NCBI GenBank assembly: GCA_003553225.1
Contig: PWDW01000023.1
Coordinates: 1-45,061, forward strand
DNA: 45,061 bases
Direction of reading: 5' to 3'
Source of the DNA: Halanaerobiaceae bacterium
Lineage (GTDB): Bacteria > Bacillota > Halanaerobiia > Halanaerobiales > Halarsenatibacteraceae
Within the stretch, counting starts at the first letter, position 1. Every line of letters starts with the position of its first letter. The notes beneath the pieces are model-generated. The model saw nothing but the letters and a program-made list of their open reading frames with translations. It ran no database searches and was not told the DNA's origin. The position numbers and the translations under genes are program-made. Shown here in pieces: positions 1 to 6,952 of this stretch.

Positions 1-94
1 AGTTTCTGAATTGAGATATAAATTTTTCTAAAATAGCAGATCTGGTTTTTTTATTGAAATAAATTTTTGAGTTTATCCTCCGGTTATCCCCCGG

Positions 95-1315
95 TTATCC
101 CTCTGAAGGATAATGATCATAATCTTCAACTGAAAGCCTGTTTCCTCTCCGGGCCCACTTGATATCCATTTCTGAAAGGAGCTTTTCTTCCCGATAGGCT
201 TTAATAAGTATATTATCTAAATCCTCAATCCAGTACTGCTGTTTTTGCCGGTCATAATTTTTAATATCCTCCGGATAATCCCTGATTTCACCGGCCGACT
301 CCTGAAATCCATTGATACTTATAGTCTGGGGCAGTGCTGCCTCCGGTCCACAGTAGACAAAGTCTTCTCCTTTGCGGACTGCTTCCAGAGCCAGCCATAA
401 TTTCCGCTTCCTGTTTTTTTCTGGATTCCCATAATATTTTTTGGTGCCATCATTAAATTCAGCGGTTATGGTACCCTGGTTTTCCTGTTCCAGCTCCCCG
501 TATACAACCCGTCCCTTTTCAAATTCAAAACAAAATGTTTCCTGATATCTTTCACGAACACTATGGCTGGCATAATAAAGGAGTTCCAGGTCCTCTTCTG
601 TTTTTATGCGGGTCACTGCAGTATCATAATTTTCTATATCATTGGCCCTGTATAATTCGGCTGTCAGTGAAGAGGGATAACTGCTTTTGTTGATTTCCGG
701 ACCCAGAACGAAAAACAGATTATGTAGATAATGAGCGGTGGCATTATTGGCCACACTGTCCAGTATCCAGTGGCCTTTATCATCCTTTATACGTCCCGCC
801 CAGCTGTTTCGGGCATAATATTCCTGGTCTCTGGGCCAGAGAATTATTGTCCTGGCCCGCAGAGGTCGGCCCAGAACTCCATCCAGAACATCCTGTTTAA
901 ATTTTAGAACAGCTTCACTGTGGGACCACTGATACCCAATATCCAGAAACTCACCGGTTTCATCTCTGGCTTTCTTCATCTTTAGACCATCCTGAACTAC
1001 TGCAGCCAGTGGTTTTTCACAGAGCACACTGCTGCCCTGAGAAAGACAGAAGGTACTCTGAGGACAGTGAAAATGAATGGGAGAAGAAATTACAGCCAGA
1101 TCTGCCTCCTGTTCTGCATAAAAATTTTCCAGCTCAGCATAAAAAGGAATATTTTTTTCGCGGAGTGCTGGATAACTGCTGGCCTGTTCTGCCAGGGGAT
1201 CTACGACTCCAGTAATTTTAAAATCTCGCTCCTCATTTTCCAGCAGTTCATTAACATAACTACCACCAAAACCACCAATACCAACCAGTAAAATAGAAAC
1301 CTCTTTGTTGTTCAT
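95..1315 (-). CDS. Gfo/Idh/MocA-family oxidoreductase
   Basis: Probable NAD(P)-dependent sugar or polyol dehydrogenase of 406 aa. The N-terminus has a Rossmann glycine motif (VGIGGFGGSYV), followed by the family's EKP signature as CEKPLA near residue 100; the C-terminal half fits the Gfo/Idh/MocA substrate domain. I chose the ATG at 1315 because it lies 7 nt after AGAGGAGA; an in-frame TTG sits directly before it. It diverges from hsp20. A candidate promoter lies at 1372-1400. The substrate cannot be read from sequence. The neighbouring ABC importer and a second family member at 22943-23965 hint at carbohydrate catabolism, but that is inference. Confidence 0.85.
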   Translation of the reverse strand: MNNKEVSILLVGIGGFGGSYVNELLENEERDFKITGVVDPLAEQASSYPALREKNIPFYAELENFYAEQEADLAVISSPIHFHCPQSTFCLSQGSSVLCEKPLAAVVQDGLKMKKARDETGEFLDIGYQWSHSEAVLKFKQDVLDGVLGRPLRARTIILWPRDQEYYARNSWAGRIKDDKGHWILDSVANNATAHYLHNLFFVLGPEINKSSYPSSLTAELYRANDIENYDTAVTRIKTEEDLELLYYASHSVRERYQETFCFEFEKGRVVYGELEQENQGTITAEFNDGTKKYYGNPEKNRKRKLWLALEAVRKGEDFVYCGPEAALPQTISINGFQESAGEIRDYPEDIKNYDRQKQQYWIEDLDNILIKAYREEKLLSEMDIKWARRGNRLSVEDYDHYPSEG

Positions 1316-1371
1316 CAAAATCTCCTCTTTTATAGCTGTTTTATGTTTTAAAAAATATTTTTCACGAATTT

Positions 1372-1400
1372 ATTCTATCAAAATTTTATCCAGAAGTAAA
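1372..1400 (-). promoter_or_regulatory. Candidate sigma-A promoter of the Gfo/Idh gene
   Basis: On the minus strand TTTACT (1395-1400), a 17-nt spacer and TAGAAT (1372-1377) lie about 55 nt upstream of the oxidoreductase start. Four or five of six bases match consensus in each box and the spacing is ideal. Confidence 0.5.
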
Positions 1401-1529
1401 TAGAAATAACACCTCTCATAATTTGATTTTCTCTGACTTTGAAAAAAGAAGATTTATTCCGAAAACCGTTAAATTTTGGATTTATTTATCTCTATTGAGC
1501 TTTATCCCGCCCTATTTAACTGATTATAG

Positions 1530-1546
1530 TTTGACCTTCTTTTACT
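1530..1546 (-). promoter_or_regulatory. Candidate CtsR operator
   Basis: TTTGACC-TTC-TTTTACT is the reverse complement of the CtsR heptad direct repeat (A/G)GTCAAA-NAN-(A/G)GTCAAA, with 13 of 14 heptad positions matching. It covers the -35 box of the hsp20 promoter, where a repressor would block RNA polymerase. CtsR control of heat-shock genes is known in Firmicutes; its role here is inferred, and no ctsR gene is in the window. Confidence 0.55.
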
Positions 1547-1559
1547 TTAGAGTTATAAT
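1531..1559 (+). promoter_or_regulatory. Sigma-A promoter of hsp20
   Basis: TTGACC (1531-1536), a 17-nt spacer and a perfect TATAAT (1554-1559) lie about 80 nt upstream of the hsp20 ATG. This is close to the best possible housekeeping promoter. Confidence 0.85.
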
Positions 1560-1582
1560 ATAAATGAATTAAAAAGTAAAAC

Positions 1583-1615
1583 CATGTTCCTCAAAAGTAC
1601 AGGAGCATGTTTTTT
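1583..1615 (+). promoter_or_regulatory. Hairpin plus U-run in the hsp20 leader
   Basis: CATGTTCCT (1583-1591) pairs with AGGAGCATG (1601-1609), a 9-bp stem with one G-U, followed at once by six T. It looks like a weak intrinsic terminator or attenuator. The 3' arm contains ACAGGAG, which recurs in the true ribosome site at 1623-1629, so the TTCCT arm could pair with either. Confidence 0.45.
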
Positions 1616-1639
1616 CAAAAAAACAGGAGGTGACTGATT

Positions 1640-2077
1640 ATGTTTGATATGGTTCCTTTTGGAAGAAGAAGGAGACGTCAGTTAAGTGAAGGTGAGGACC
1701 CCTTTGATTCACTGCTTTCAGATTTCTTCAGTGATGCCGTGGATCTGGCAGATGTAGGTTTCAAAACAGATATTCGGGAGGATCAAGAAAACTACTATAT
1801 TGAATCTGAACTTCCCGGTATGAAAAAAGAAGATATAAATATTGAAATTCAGGATGATAATCTTGTTATCTCGGCCAACCGGGAAGAAACCGATGAAACA
1901 GAAGAAGAAAATTATCTTAGAAGAGAAATAAGAAGAGGTTCTTTCCAGAGGGTATTCCGTCTGGATAATGTCCAGGAGGAAAAAATTGAAGCCGAATATG
2001 ATAATGGTCTGCTGAAGGTTACCATGCCCAAAGCAGAACCAGGAAGAGAAGAAAAAAGAGTTATTGACATTAAATAA
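1640..2077 (+). CDS. hsp20: Hsp20/alpha-crystallin small heat-shock protein
   Basis: ATP-independent holdase chaperone that binds unfolding proteins as an oligomer in the cytoplasm. The 145-aa length is typical. The alpha-crystallin domain runs from about residue 38 to 140, with the conserved ESELPGMKKEDI stretch, the NGLLKVTMPK stretch that contains the family G-x-L motif, and a short acidic tail. The N-terminal arm begins with a run of arginines (GRRRRRQ). AGGAGGTGA (1625-1633) lies 6 nt before the ATG, a full match to the 16S tail. It is a monocistronic unit with its own promoter, CtsR-like box, leader hairpin and terminator, so it is probably heat-induced. Confidence 0.93.
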   Translation: MFDMVPFGRRRRRQLSEGEDPFDSLLSDFFSDAVDLADVGFKTDIREDQENYYIESELPGMKKEDINIEIQDDNLVISANREETDETEEENYLRREIRRGSFQRVFRLDNVQEEKIEAEYDNGLLKVTMPKAEPGREEKRVIDIK

Positions 2078-2143
2078 CTTCTCATCCTGGCTGGTGATGG
2101 GGCTGATATCGGCATGTTCCCCTAACTTCACCCCTTAGACAGT

Positions 2144-2187
2144 GCTTCCCACTCCTGCAGCAGGAGGGGAAGCTTATTTATTTTTTT
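2144..2187 (+). terminator. Intrinsic terminator of hsp20
   Basis: GCTTCCC (2144-2150) pairs with GGGAAGC (2167-2173) and CTCCTG (2152-2157) with CAGGAG (2161-2166), with one bulged A and a 3-nt loop. A T-rich tract follows to 2187. Confidence 0.85.
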
Positions 2188-2230
2188 GTTTGTCTCTGCC
2201 ATTTTATGCCATTTTTTAAAGAATCAGTCC

Positions 2231-3286
2231 CTACACAGCTTCGGGGGCTGCTGACTGCAGGTCCAGTTCTTCCGCAAAATGACAGGCAGCTTTATGATCT
2301 GTTTTTACTTCATTTAGGGCCGGTGTTTCCTCCTGGCATATTTTTTGAGCATATCTGCAGCGGGTATGAAACAGACATCCCTGGGGAGGATCACTGGGAG
2401 ACGGTGGATCTCCGGGCAGTATTATTCTTTCTTTTTCTACCTCCGGATCAGCAATAGGAACCGCTGACAGCAGTGCTTCTGTATAGGGGTGCAGAACATT
2501 ATTTATCAGTTCCTCACCTTCCGCAACCTCCATTAAACGACCTAAATACATAACCGCAATCCGATCTGAAATTCTCTCTACCAGAGAAATATTGTGTGAG
2601 ATAAACAAATAGGTAAGACCCATTTCCTCCTGGAGGTCTTTGAGGAGATTGATAATCTGCCCCTGAATGGAAACATCCAGAGCTGAAACCGGCTCATCGG
2701 CAATCAGAAAATTCGGGTCCAAACACAGGGCCCGGGCCACGGCAATTCTCTGTTTCTGTCCACCACTAAATTTATGAGGATAACGGTTTAGATGGGTGGT
2801 CCTTAAACCCACCTTTTTCATCCATTGTTCAATCTCCTCTCTAATCTGTGTTCTTGATTTTTCTTCCCCATGAAATTTATAGGGTTCTTTCAATATATCC
2901 ATTACACTCATTCTGGGATCAAGTGAGGAATAAGGATCCTGAAATATCATCTGGATTTCTTTTCTTAAGGCCATCAGCTCTTCACCTTCGACTTCAGTAA
3001 GGTCAAACTCCTGAAAACCGTTAATTTTTTCCTGAGGATAATAGTTTATTTCTCCTTCAGTCGCATCATATATCTTTACAATACTGCCCCCCAGGGTGCT
3101 TTTGCCACATCCGCTCTCTCCCACCAGACCCACAGTTTCTCTGCGATTTATAGCCAGATCAACCCCATCAACAGCTTTAATATTACCAACTGTACGCTGA
3201 AAAACACCCCTTTTTATGGGAAAATATTTTTTAAGCCCCTTTAATTCCAGTATAACATTATTGTGTTCTTCACTTTCAGAACTCAT
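2231..3286 (-). CDS. Oligopeptide/dipeptide-type ABC transporter ATPase (OppF-like)
   Basis: Cytoplasmic ATPase that drives uptake by the Opp/Dpp-type permease encoded upstream. The 351 aa show Walker A GESGCGKST at residues 56-64, signature FSGGQKQRIAVARAL, Walker B LIADEPVSALDV and the H-loop SHN. The C-terminal oligopeptide extension carries the GCLFHTRCRYAQKIC cysteine pattern. The ATG overlaps the stop of the OppD-like gene in an ATGA, so the two are translationally coupled. Family knowledge predicts a heterodimer of the two ATPases. This is the last gene of the importer locus. The substrate (peptide, oligosaccharide or nickel) is not settled by sequence. Confidence 0.9.
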   Translation of the reverse strand: MSSESEEHNNVILELKGLKKYFPIKRGVFQRTVGNIKAVDGVDLAINRRETVGLVGESGCGKSTLGGSIVKIYDATEGEINYYPQEKINGFQEFDLTEVEGEELMALRKEIQMIFQDPYSSLDPRMSVMDILKEPYKFHGEEKSRTQIREEIEQWMKKVGLRTTHLNRYPHKFSGGQKQRIAVARALCLDPNFLIADEPVSALDVSIQGQIINLLKDLQEEMGLTYLFISHNISLVERISDRIAVMYLGRLMEVAEGEELINNVLHPYTEALLSAVPIADPEVEKERIILPGDPPSPSDPPQGCLFHTRCRYAQKICQEETPALNEVKTDHKAACHFAEELDLQSAAPEAV

Positions 3287-4347
3287 TTATTATCACTCTC
3301 CTCATACAGCCAGCATTTTACAAAATGACCTGGTTCCGGTTCCAGAAAGGGAGGAACCTTATCTGCTTTTCCGTGCTCTTCTTTATGATCACAGCGGGTG
3401 CTGAAGCGGCAGCCGGCCGGAATTTCAAAAGGATCGGGAACCATACCCCGCACTGTTTCAAATTTTTCTTTCTGCTGGCGTCCCAGAACCGGTACCGCCT
3501 GCAGCAGGCCCCGGGTATAGGGATGCAGAGGGGAATGGTAAATCTCTTTTATAGGCCCATATTCAACTATCTCCCCCAGATACATAACCGCAACTTTTTC
3601 CGCTATCTGGGCTACTACACCCAAATTATGGGTAATCAGCAGCAGGGAGGTCTTATATTCCTCCTGAAGTGATTTTATTAAATCCAGAATACCGGCTTCA
3701 ATGGTTACATCAATGGCTGTAGTCGGCTCATCAGCAATTAAAAGCCGGGGATTACAGGCCAGGCCAATAGCAATTACCACCCTCTGTCTCATACCTCCGC
3801 TGAAGGAATGAGGATAGTCATCTATTCTCTGTTCGGCATTGGCTATCCCAACCTTATCAAGGAGTTCAATACTTTTCTGACGGGCTTCACTTTTCGTAAT
3901 ATCTTTATGACGAAGCAAAATTTCCATAACCTGATTACCTATTGTATAAACCGGGTTCAGAGAACTCATGGGATCCTGAAAAATCATTGAAATCTCATTA
4001 CCCCTTATATCACAGTACTCATCACTGTTTTCTTCCAGTTCTGTAAGATCAAGCACTTCATCATTTCTATGATACAGAATTTCTCCCATAACTCTTCCCG
4101 GGGGTTTAGGAACCAGACCCATTATAGATTCAGCAGTAACACTCTTACCACAGCCGCTCTCACCCACCAGAGCCACACTGGTGTCCTGCGGAATAACCAG
4201 ATCCAGCCCATCCACAGCCCGGACAGTTCCCTCCGGAGTGTCAAAATAAGTTTTTAAATTTTTTAATTCCAGAAGTTTGTCTTTTTCTAAGCTTTTATCC
4301 ATCCTTTTGATTGTATTTTGTCTGCTGTGTTCAGCAGCATCTGTCAT
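3283..4347 (-). CDS. Oligopeptide/dipeptide-type ABC transporter ATPase (OppD-like)
   Basis: Second ATPase of the importer, 354 aa. Walker A GESGCGKSV, signature FSGGMRQRVVIAIGL and Walker B LIADEPTTAIDV are intact, and the C-terminal cysteine region (GCRFSTRCDH) of the family is present. The ATG at 4347 is preferred because AAGGAGG (4355-4361) sits 7 nt before it; a longer reading from TTG at 4386 has no ribosome site. It is separated from the OppC-like gene by 301 nt that hold a MITE-like insertion, so the locus may have lost tight coupling here. It ends in an ATGA overlap with the OppF-like gene. Confidence 0.9.
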   Translation of the reverse strand: MTDAAEHSRQNTIKRMDKSLEKDKLLELKNLKTYFDTPEGTVRAVDGLDLVIPQDTSVALVGESGCGKSVTAESIMGLVPKPPGRVMGEILYHRNDEVLDLTELEENSDEYCDIRGNEISMIFQDPMSSLNPVYTIGNQVMEILLRHKDITKSEARQKSIELLDKVGIANAEQRIDDYPHSFSGGMRQRVVIAIGLACNPRLLIADEPTTAIDVTIEAGILDLIKSLQEEYKTSLLLITHNLGVVAQIAEKVAVMYLGEIVEYGPIKEIYHSPLHPYTRGLLQAVPVLGRQQKEKFETVRGMVPDPFEIPAGCRFSTRCDHKEEHGKADKVPPFLEPEPGHFVKCWLYEESDNK

Positions 4348-4648
4348 CAGAGGGCCTCCTTGTTTAATTTCTTTTTCTGTTCCCAATTTATAAAAACGAT
4401 GTTTAATGTTTTAAGCGATTTTTAAAAACACCTAAAAACACCTAAGAAACTGTTGAAAAACTCCCATTTTTAAATCCCCCCTATAAACCTTGTTGTTAGA
4501 GGGGCATCAATTCCCAAAATACACTTTTTCAGCAGTCTTCTAAAACACCTATAGAAAAATAATGCTCTAAAAACTCCAAAAAAGCAGACTATTTTTCAAA
4601 AATAAATATAATATTACTGCAGAGTAGTTAATAGATTCCTATCATTAT
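4348..4648. other. Gap between permease and ATPase genes
   Basis: 301 nt of AT-rich DNA inside an otherwise tight transporter locus. It contains the MITE-like inverted-repeat element at 4444-4541 with flanking repeats. No convincing terminator was seen, so read-through from permeases to ATPases is possible. Confidence 0.6.
4424..4550. mobile_element. MITE-like element with terminal inverted repeats
   Basis: AAGAAACTGTTGAAAAACT (4444-4462) and the complement of 4523-4541 form imperfect terminal inverted repeats (14 of 19; core ACTG-T/C-TGAAAAA) about 98 bp apart. AAAACACCT flanks both sides (4435-4443 and 4542-4550) like a 9-bp target duplication, and on the left the 10-mer AAAAACACCT occurs twice in tandem (4424-4443). 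There is no coding capacity, so it would need a transposase in trans. Confidence 0.4.
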
Positions 4649-5812
4649 TTACCCTTCATCAGAATAGGGGTCAACCGCATCACGCAGACCATCACCAAGA
4701 AAATTGAAACCAAGTACAGTAACCAGAATGAAAACTCCCGGAATCATCAACCAGGGGTACTGACTGATAGCCTCGAGAGTACTGGCATCATCAAGCAGTA
4801 CACCCCAGCTTATCATAGGGGGCTGAATTCCTAAGCCCAGAAAGCTGAGAGCACTCTCGGCAATTATTAACTGTGGTACGGTTACGGTACCAACCACAAT
4901 AATATGGGTCAGCACATTGGGTACAATATGGCGAACTATTAAATAAGCAGGACCGGCTCCCATTATTTCAGCTGCCCTTACAAATTCGGAATCTCGATAG
5001 GAAAGCACCTTGCCCCGCACCTCCCGGCCCAGAAAAGTCCAGGTTATAAGGGCAAATAACATAACAATACCCATAAAAACCCACATTGCCGGCCAATCTG
5101 CAGGAATAGCAGCACTTAAGGCCATCCATAGAGGCAGCTGAGGAAACATCTGAATTAATTCAGTAAGCCGCTGCAGCAGCATGTCAACCGCTCCCCCGAA
5201 AAAACCGGAAATTGTACCCACTGTGGTTCCCACAATTATTGTTACCAGAGCTCCAAAAATACCAACAACTATTGAGACCCGGCTGCCATAAATTATCCGG
5301 CTCAGCATATCTCTGCCCAGACTATCAGTTCCAAACATGTGATAATTTCCTGCTTCCGGAACTCCAAACAAATGCCAGTCCAGTTCAAAAAGACCAAGTA
5401 CTTCATATTCCCAATCCCGTACAAAAAAATGAATATAGTGTTTTTCTGAAGTATCGGGCTCATATATACGGGCCCAGGTTTCCGGGTCCAGAGTCTGTTC
5501 CATACTGTAAGTAAAAGGACGGAGATGGAAATTTCCCTCTTCATCAATAAAATTTATTTCATAGGGAGGGTGGTAGGCCCGGCGAAGTTCAGTATTTGTA
5601 TGATCAAAGGGACTAAAAAAGGGAGCAAAAAGACTTAGAAGGACCATAAATCCTACAATTAAAAGTCCGGCCCGGGAAAGTCTATTTTTGGTAAATCTAC
5701 GCCAGATACGTCCCCAGTAAGTTTCGACATGAGTTCTTTCTTCCAGTACTTCCTCGGGCTTATCTTCGGTCTGTATATAATTATTCTGCTGTTGGTTGTT
5801 TTGGTCGGCCAT
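4649..5812 (-). CDS. ABC transporter permease (OppC/DppC-like)
   Basis: Inner-membrane permease of the BPD_transp_1 family, 387 aa, longer than the usual ~300. After a hydrophilic N-terminus of about 40 residues, the first membrane segment (LSRAGLLIVGFMVLLSLFA) is followed by a long extracytoplasmic insert of about 90 residues. Then come the typical FGTDSLGRDMLSRIIYGSR entry and five further hydrophobic segments. The EAA-loop region is recognisable around AAEIMGAGPAYLIVRHIVPN. The GAGG ribosome site and 2-nt gap from the OppB-like gene indicate one operon. Long inserts like this also occur in oligosaccharide-type Opp homologues, so the substrate remains open. Confidence 0.88.
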   Translation of the reverse strand: MADQNNQQQNNYIQTEDKPEEVLEERTHVETYWGRIWRRFTKNRLSRAGLLIVGFMVLLSLFAPFFSPFDHTNTELRRAYHPPYEINFIDEEGNFHLRPFTYSMEQTLDPETWARIYEPDTSEKHYIHFFVRDWEYEVLGLFELDWHLFGVPEAGNYHMFGTDSLGRDMLSRIIYGSRVSIVVGIFGALVTIIVGTTVGTISGFFGGAVDMLLQRLTELIQMFPQLPLWMALSAAIPADWPAMWVFMGIVMLFALITWTFLGREVRGKVLSYRDSEFVRAAEIMGAGPAYLIVRHIVPNVLTHIIVVGTVTVPQLIIAESALSFLGLGIQPPMISWGVLLDDASTLEAISQYPWLMIPGVFILVTVLGFNFLGDGLRDAVDPYSDEG

Positions 5813-5814
5813 AT

Positions 5815-6807
5815 TTAATACCTCACTCTCGGATCAATCCAGGCTAAAAGAATATCGGCAAGAATATTTCCGATAACCAGTGTTACGGCCAGCATCATCA
5901 AAAAAGAGCCCGCCAGATACATATCTCTATTGACCAGCGCATTATAAAAAACCGGTCCGGTAGTGGGTAAGTTTAGAACAATACTGCTTACAATTGCCCC
6001 CTGAATCAAAAAGGGTAAAGTCATGCCCAGATACATGATAATAGGCTGTACAGCATTTCTTAGAGCATGTTTCAGGAAAACATAATTAGACTTTAGACCT
6101 TTAGCCCGGGCTACTTTAACATACTGTTCATTCAAAACATCCAGCAGGTTGCTCCTCATGACCCGCATATTACGAGCTGTACCATAGGTACCAACCACCA
6201 CAATTGGGACCCAGATGTGTTTTAGAAAATCAATAAATCGAGCAAAACTCCAATCAGCAAGTATATATTCCGGAGAAAATAGTCCTCCCACATCTCCTCC
6301 AAACCAGACACTGATAATATACATTAATAATAGGGCCAGAAAAAAGTTGGGAATGGATAAACCTAAAAAAGCAATAATGGTAAAAATTGTATCTGAGATT
6401 CCATATTTTTTAATTGCTGAAAAAATTCCAATTCCCCCACCAATAACCACTGAAACCAGGTGGGAGCCCAGAGCTATAACCATGGTCATACCCAGCCGGG
6501 GCCAGATTACTTCCGACACCGGTCGCCGATAGTTAAAAGAAAATCCAAAATCTCCCCGCAGTATAATACCTGAAATCCATTCATAATACTGCACTAAAAA
6601 TGGTTGGTCCAGACCATACATTTCTTCCAGCTGAGCCGCCATTTGTTGGGCATCAGCCTGTGATACCCCAGCCTGGGATGTAATCTGACTTATAAATATC
6701 TGGGTGTAATCTCCTGGTGGTAAATTTATTATCACAAAAGCAACAAAACTGATAATAAGCAGCAGGGGAATCGAATAAAGTATACGTCTTAGAATGTAGC
6801 TGCCCAC
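5815..6807 (-). CDS. ABC transporter permease (OppB/DppB-like)
   Basis: Partner inner-membrane permease, 330 aa, normal for the family. The N-terminus MGSYILRRILYSIPLLLIISFVAF is the classic first segment. About six membrane segments are visible, with the EAA loop at ARAKGLKSNYVFLKHALRNA. The start is GTG at 6807, with GGGAGGG 7 nt upstream. It lies directly after the terminator at 6853-6895, so it is probably expressed by partial read-through from the binding-protein gene. Confidence 0.9.
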   Translation of the reverse strand: MGSYILRRILYSIPLLLIISFVAFVIINLPPGDYTQIFISQITSQAGVSQADAQQMAAQLEEMYGLDQPFLVQYYEWISGIILRGDFGFSFNYRRPVSEVIWPRLGMTMVIALGSHLVSVVIGGGIGIFSAIKKYGISDTIFTIIAFLGLSIPNFFLALLLMYIISVWFGGDVGGLFSPEYILADWSFARFIDFLKHIWVPIVVVGTYGTARNMRVMRSNLLDVLNEQYVKVARAKGLKSNYVFLKHALRNAVQPIIMYLGMTLPFLIQGAIVSSIVLNLPTTGPVFYNALVNRDMYLAGSFLMMLAVTLVIGNILADILLAWIDPRVRY

Positions 6808-6845
6808 AAGTTTTCCCTCCCTTTAGCTTTTAAGTCAAAATGAAT

Positions 6846-6901
6846 AAAAAGAGGGGTTGGCAGTTATATTCAATTATTTTAACTGCCGGCACCCCTTTTT
6901 T
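6846..6901 (-). terminator. Terminator between binding protein and permease genes
   Basis: GGGGT (6853-6857) pairs with ACCCC (6891-6895) and GGCAGTT (6859-6865) with AACTGCC (6881-6887). Both sides have A/T runs, so it could act on either strand; on the minus strand the stem is followed by CTCTTTTTATTC. Its position suggests it limits permease transcripts relative to the binding protein. Confidence 0.75.
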
Positions 6902-6952
6902 TATGTCATACTGGATCTCTATTTAAAATTACCGTAATTGTTTCTGCTGGGC

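Larger units (their letters stand above)
1316..1639. other. Divergent intergenic region
   Basis: About 320 nt of AT-rich DNA between the divergent oxidoreductase and hsp20 genes. It holds one promoter for each gene, a CtsR-like box and the structured hsp20 leader, all listed separately. No ORF of note was seen. Confidence 0.7.

Noticed and set aside
4348-4386. Longer OppD-like start at TTG 4386
   Set aside because: No ribosome site precedes it, whereas ATG 4347 has AAGGAGG at ideal spacing.
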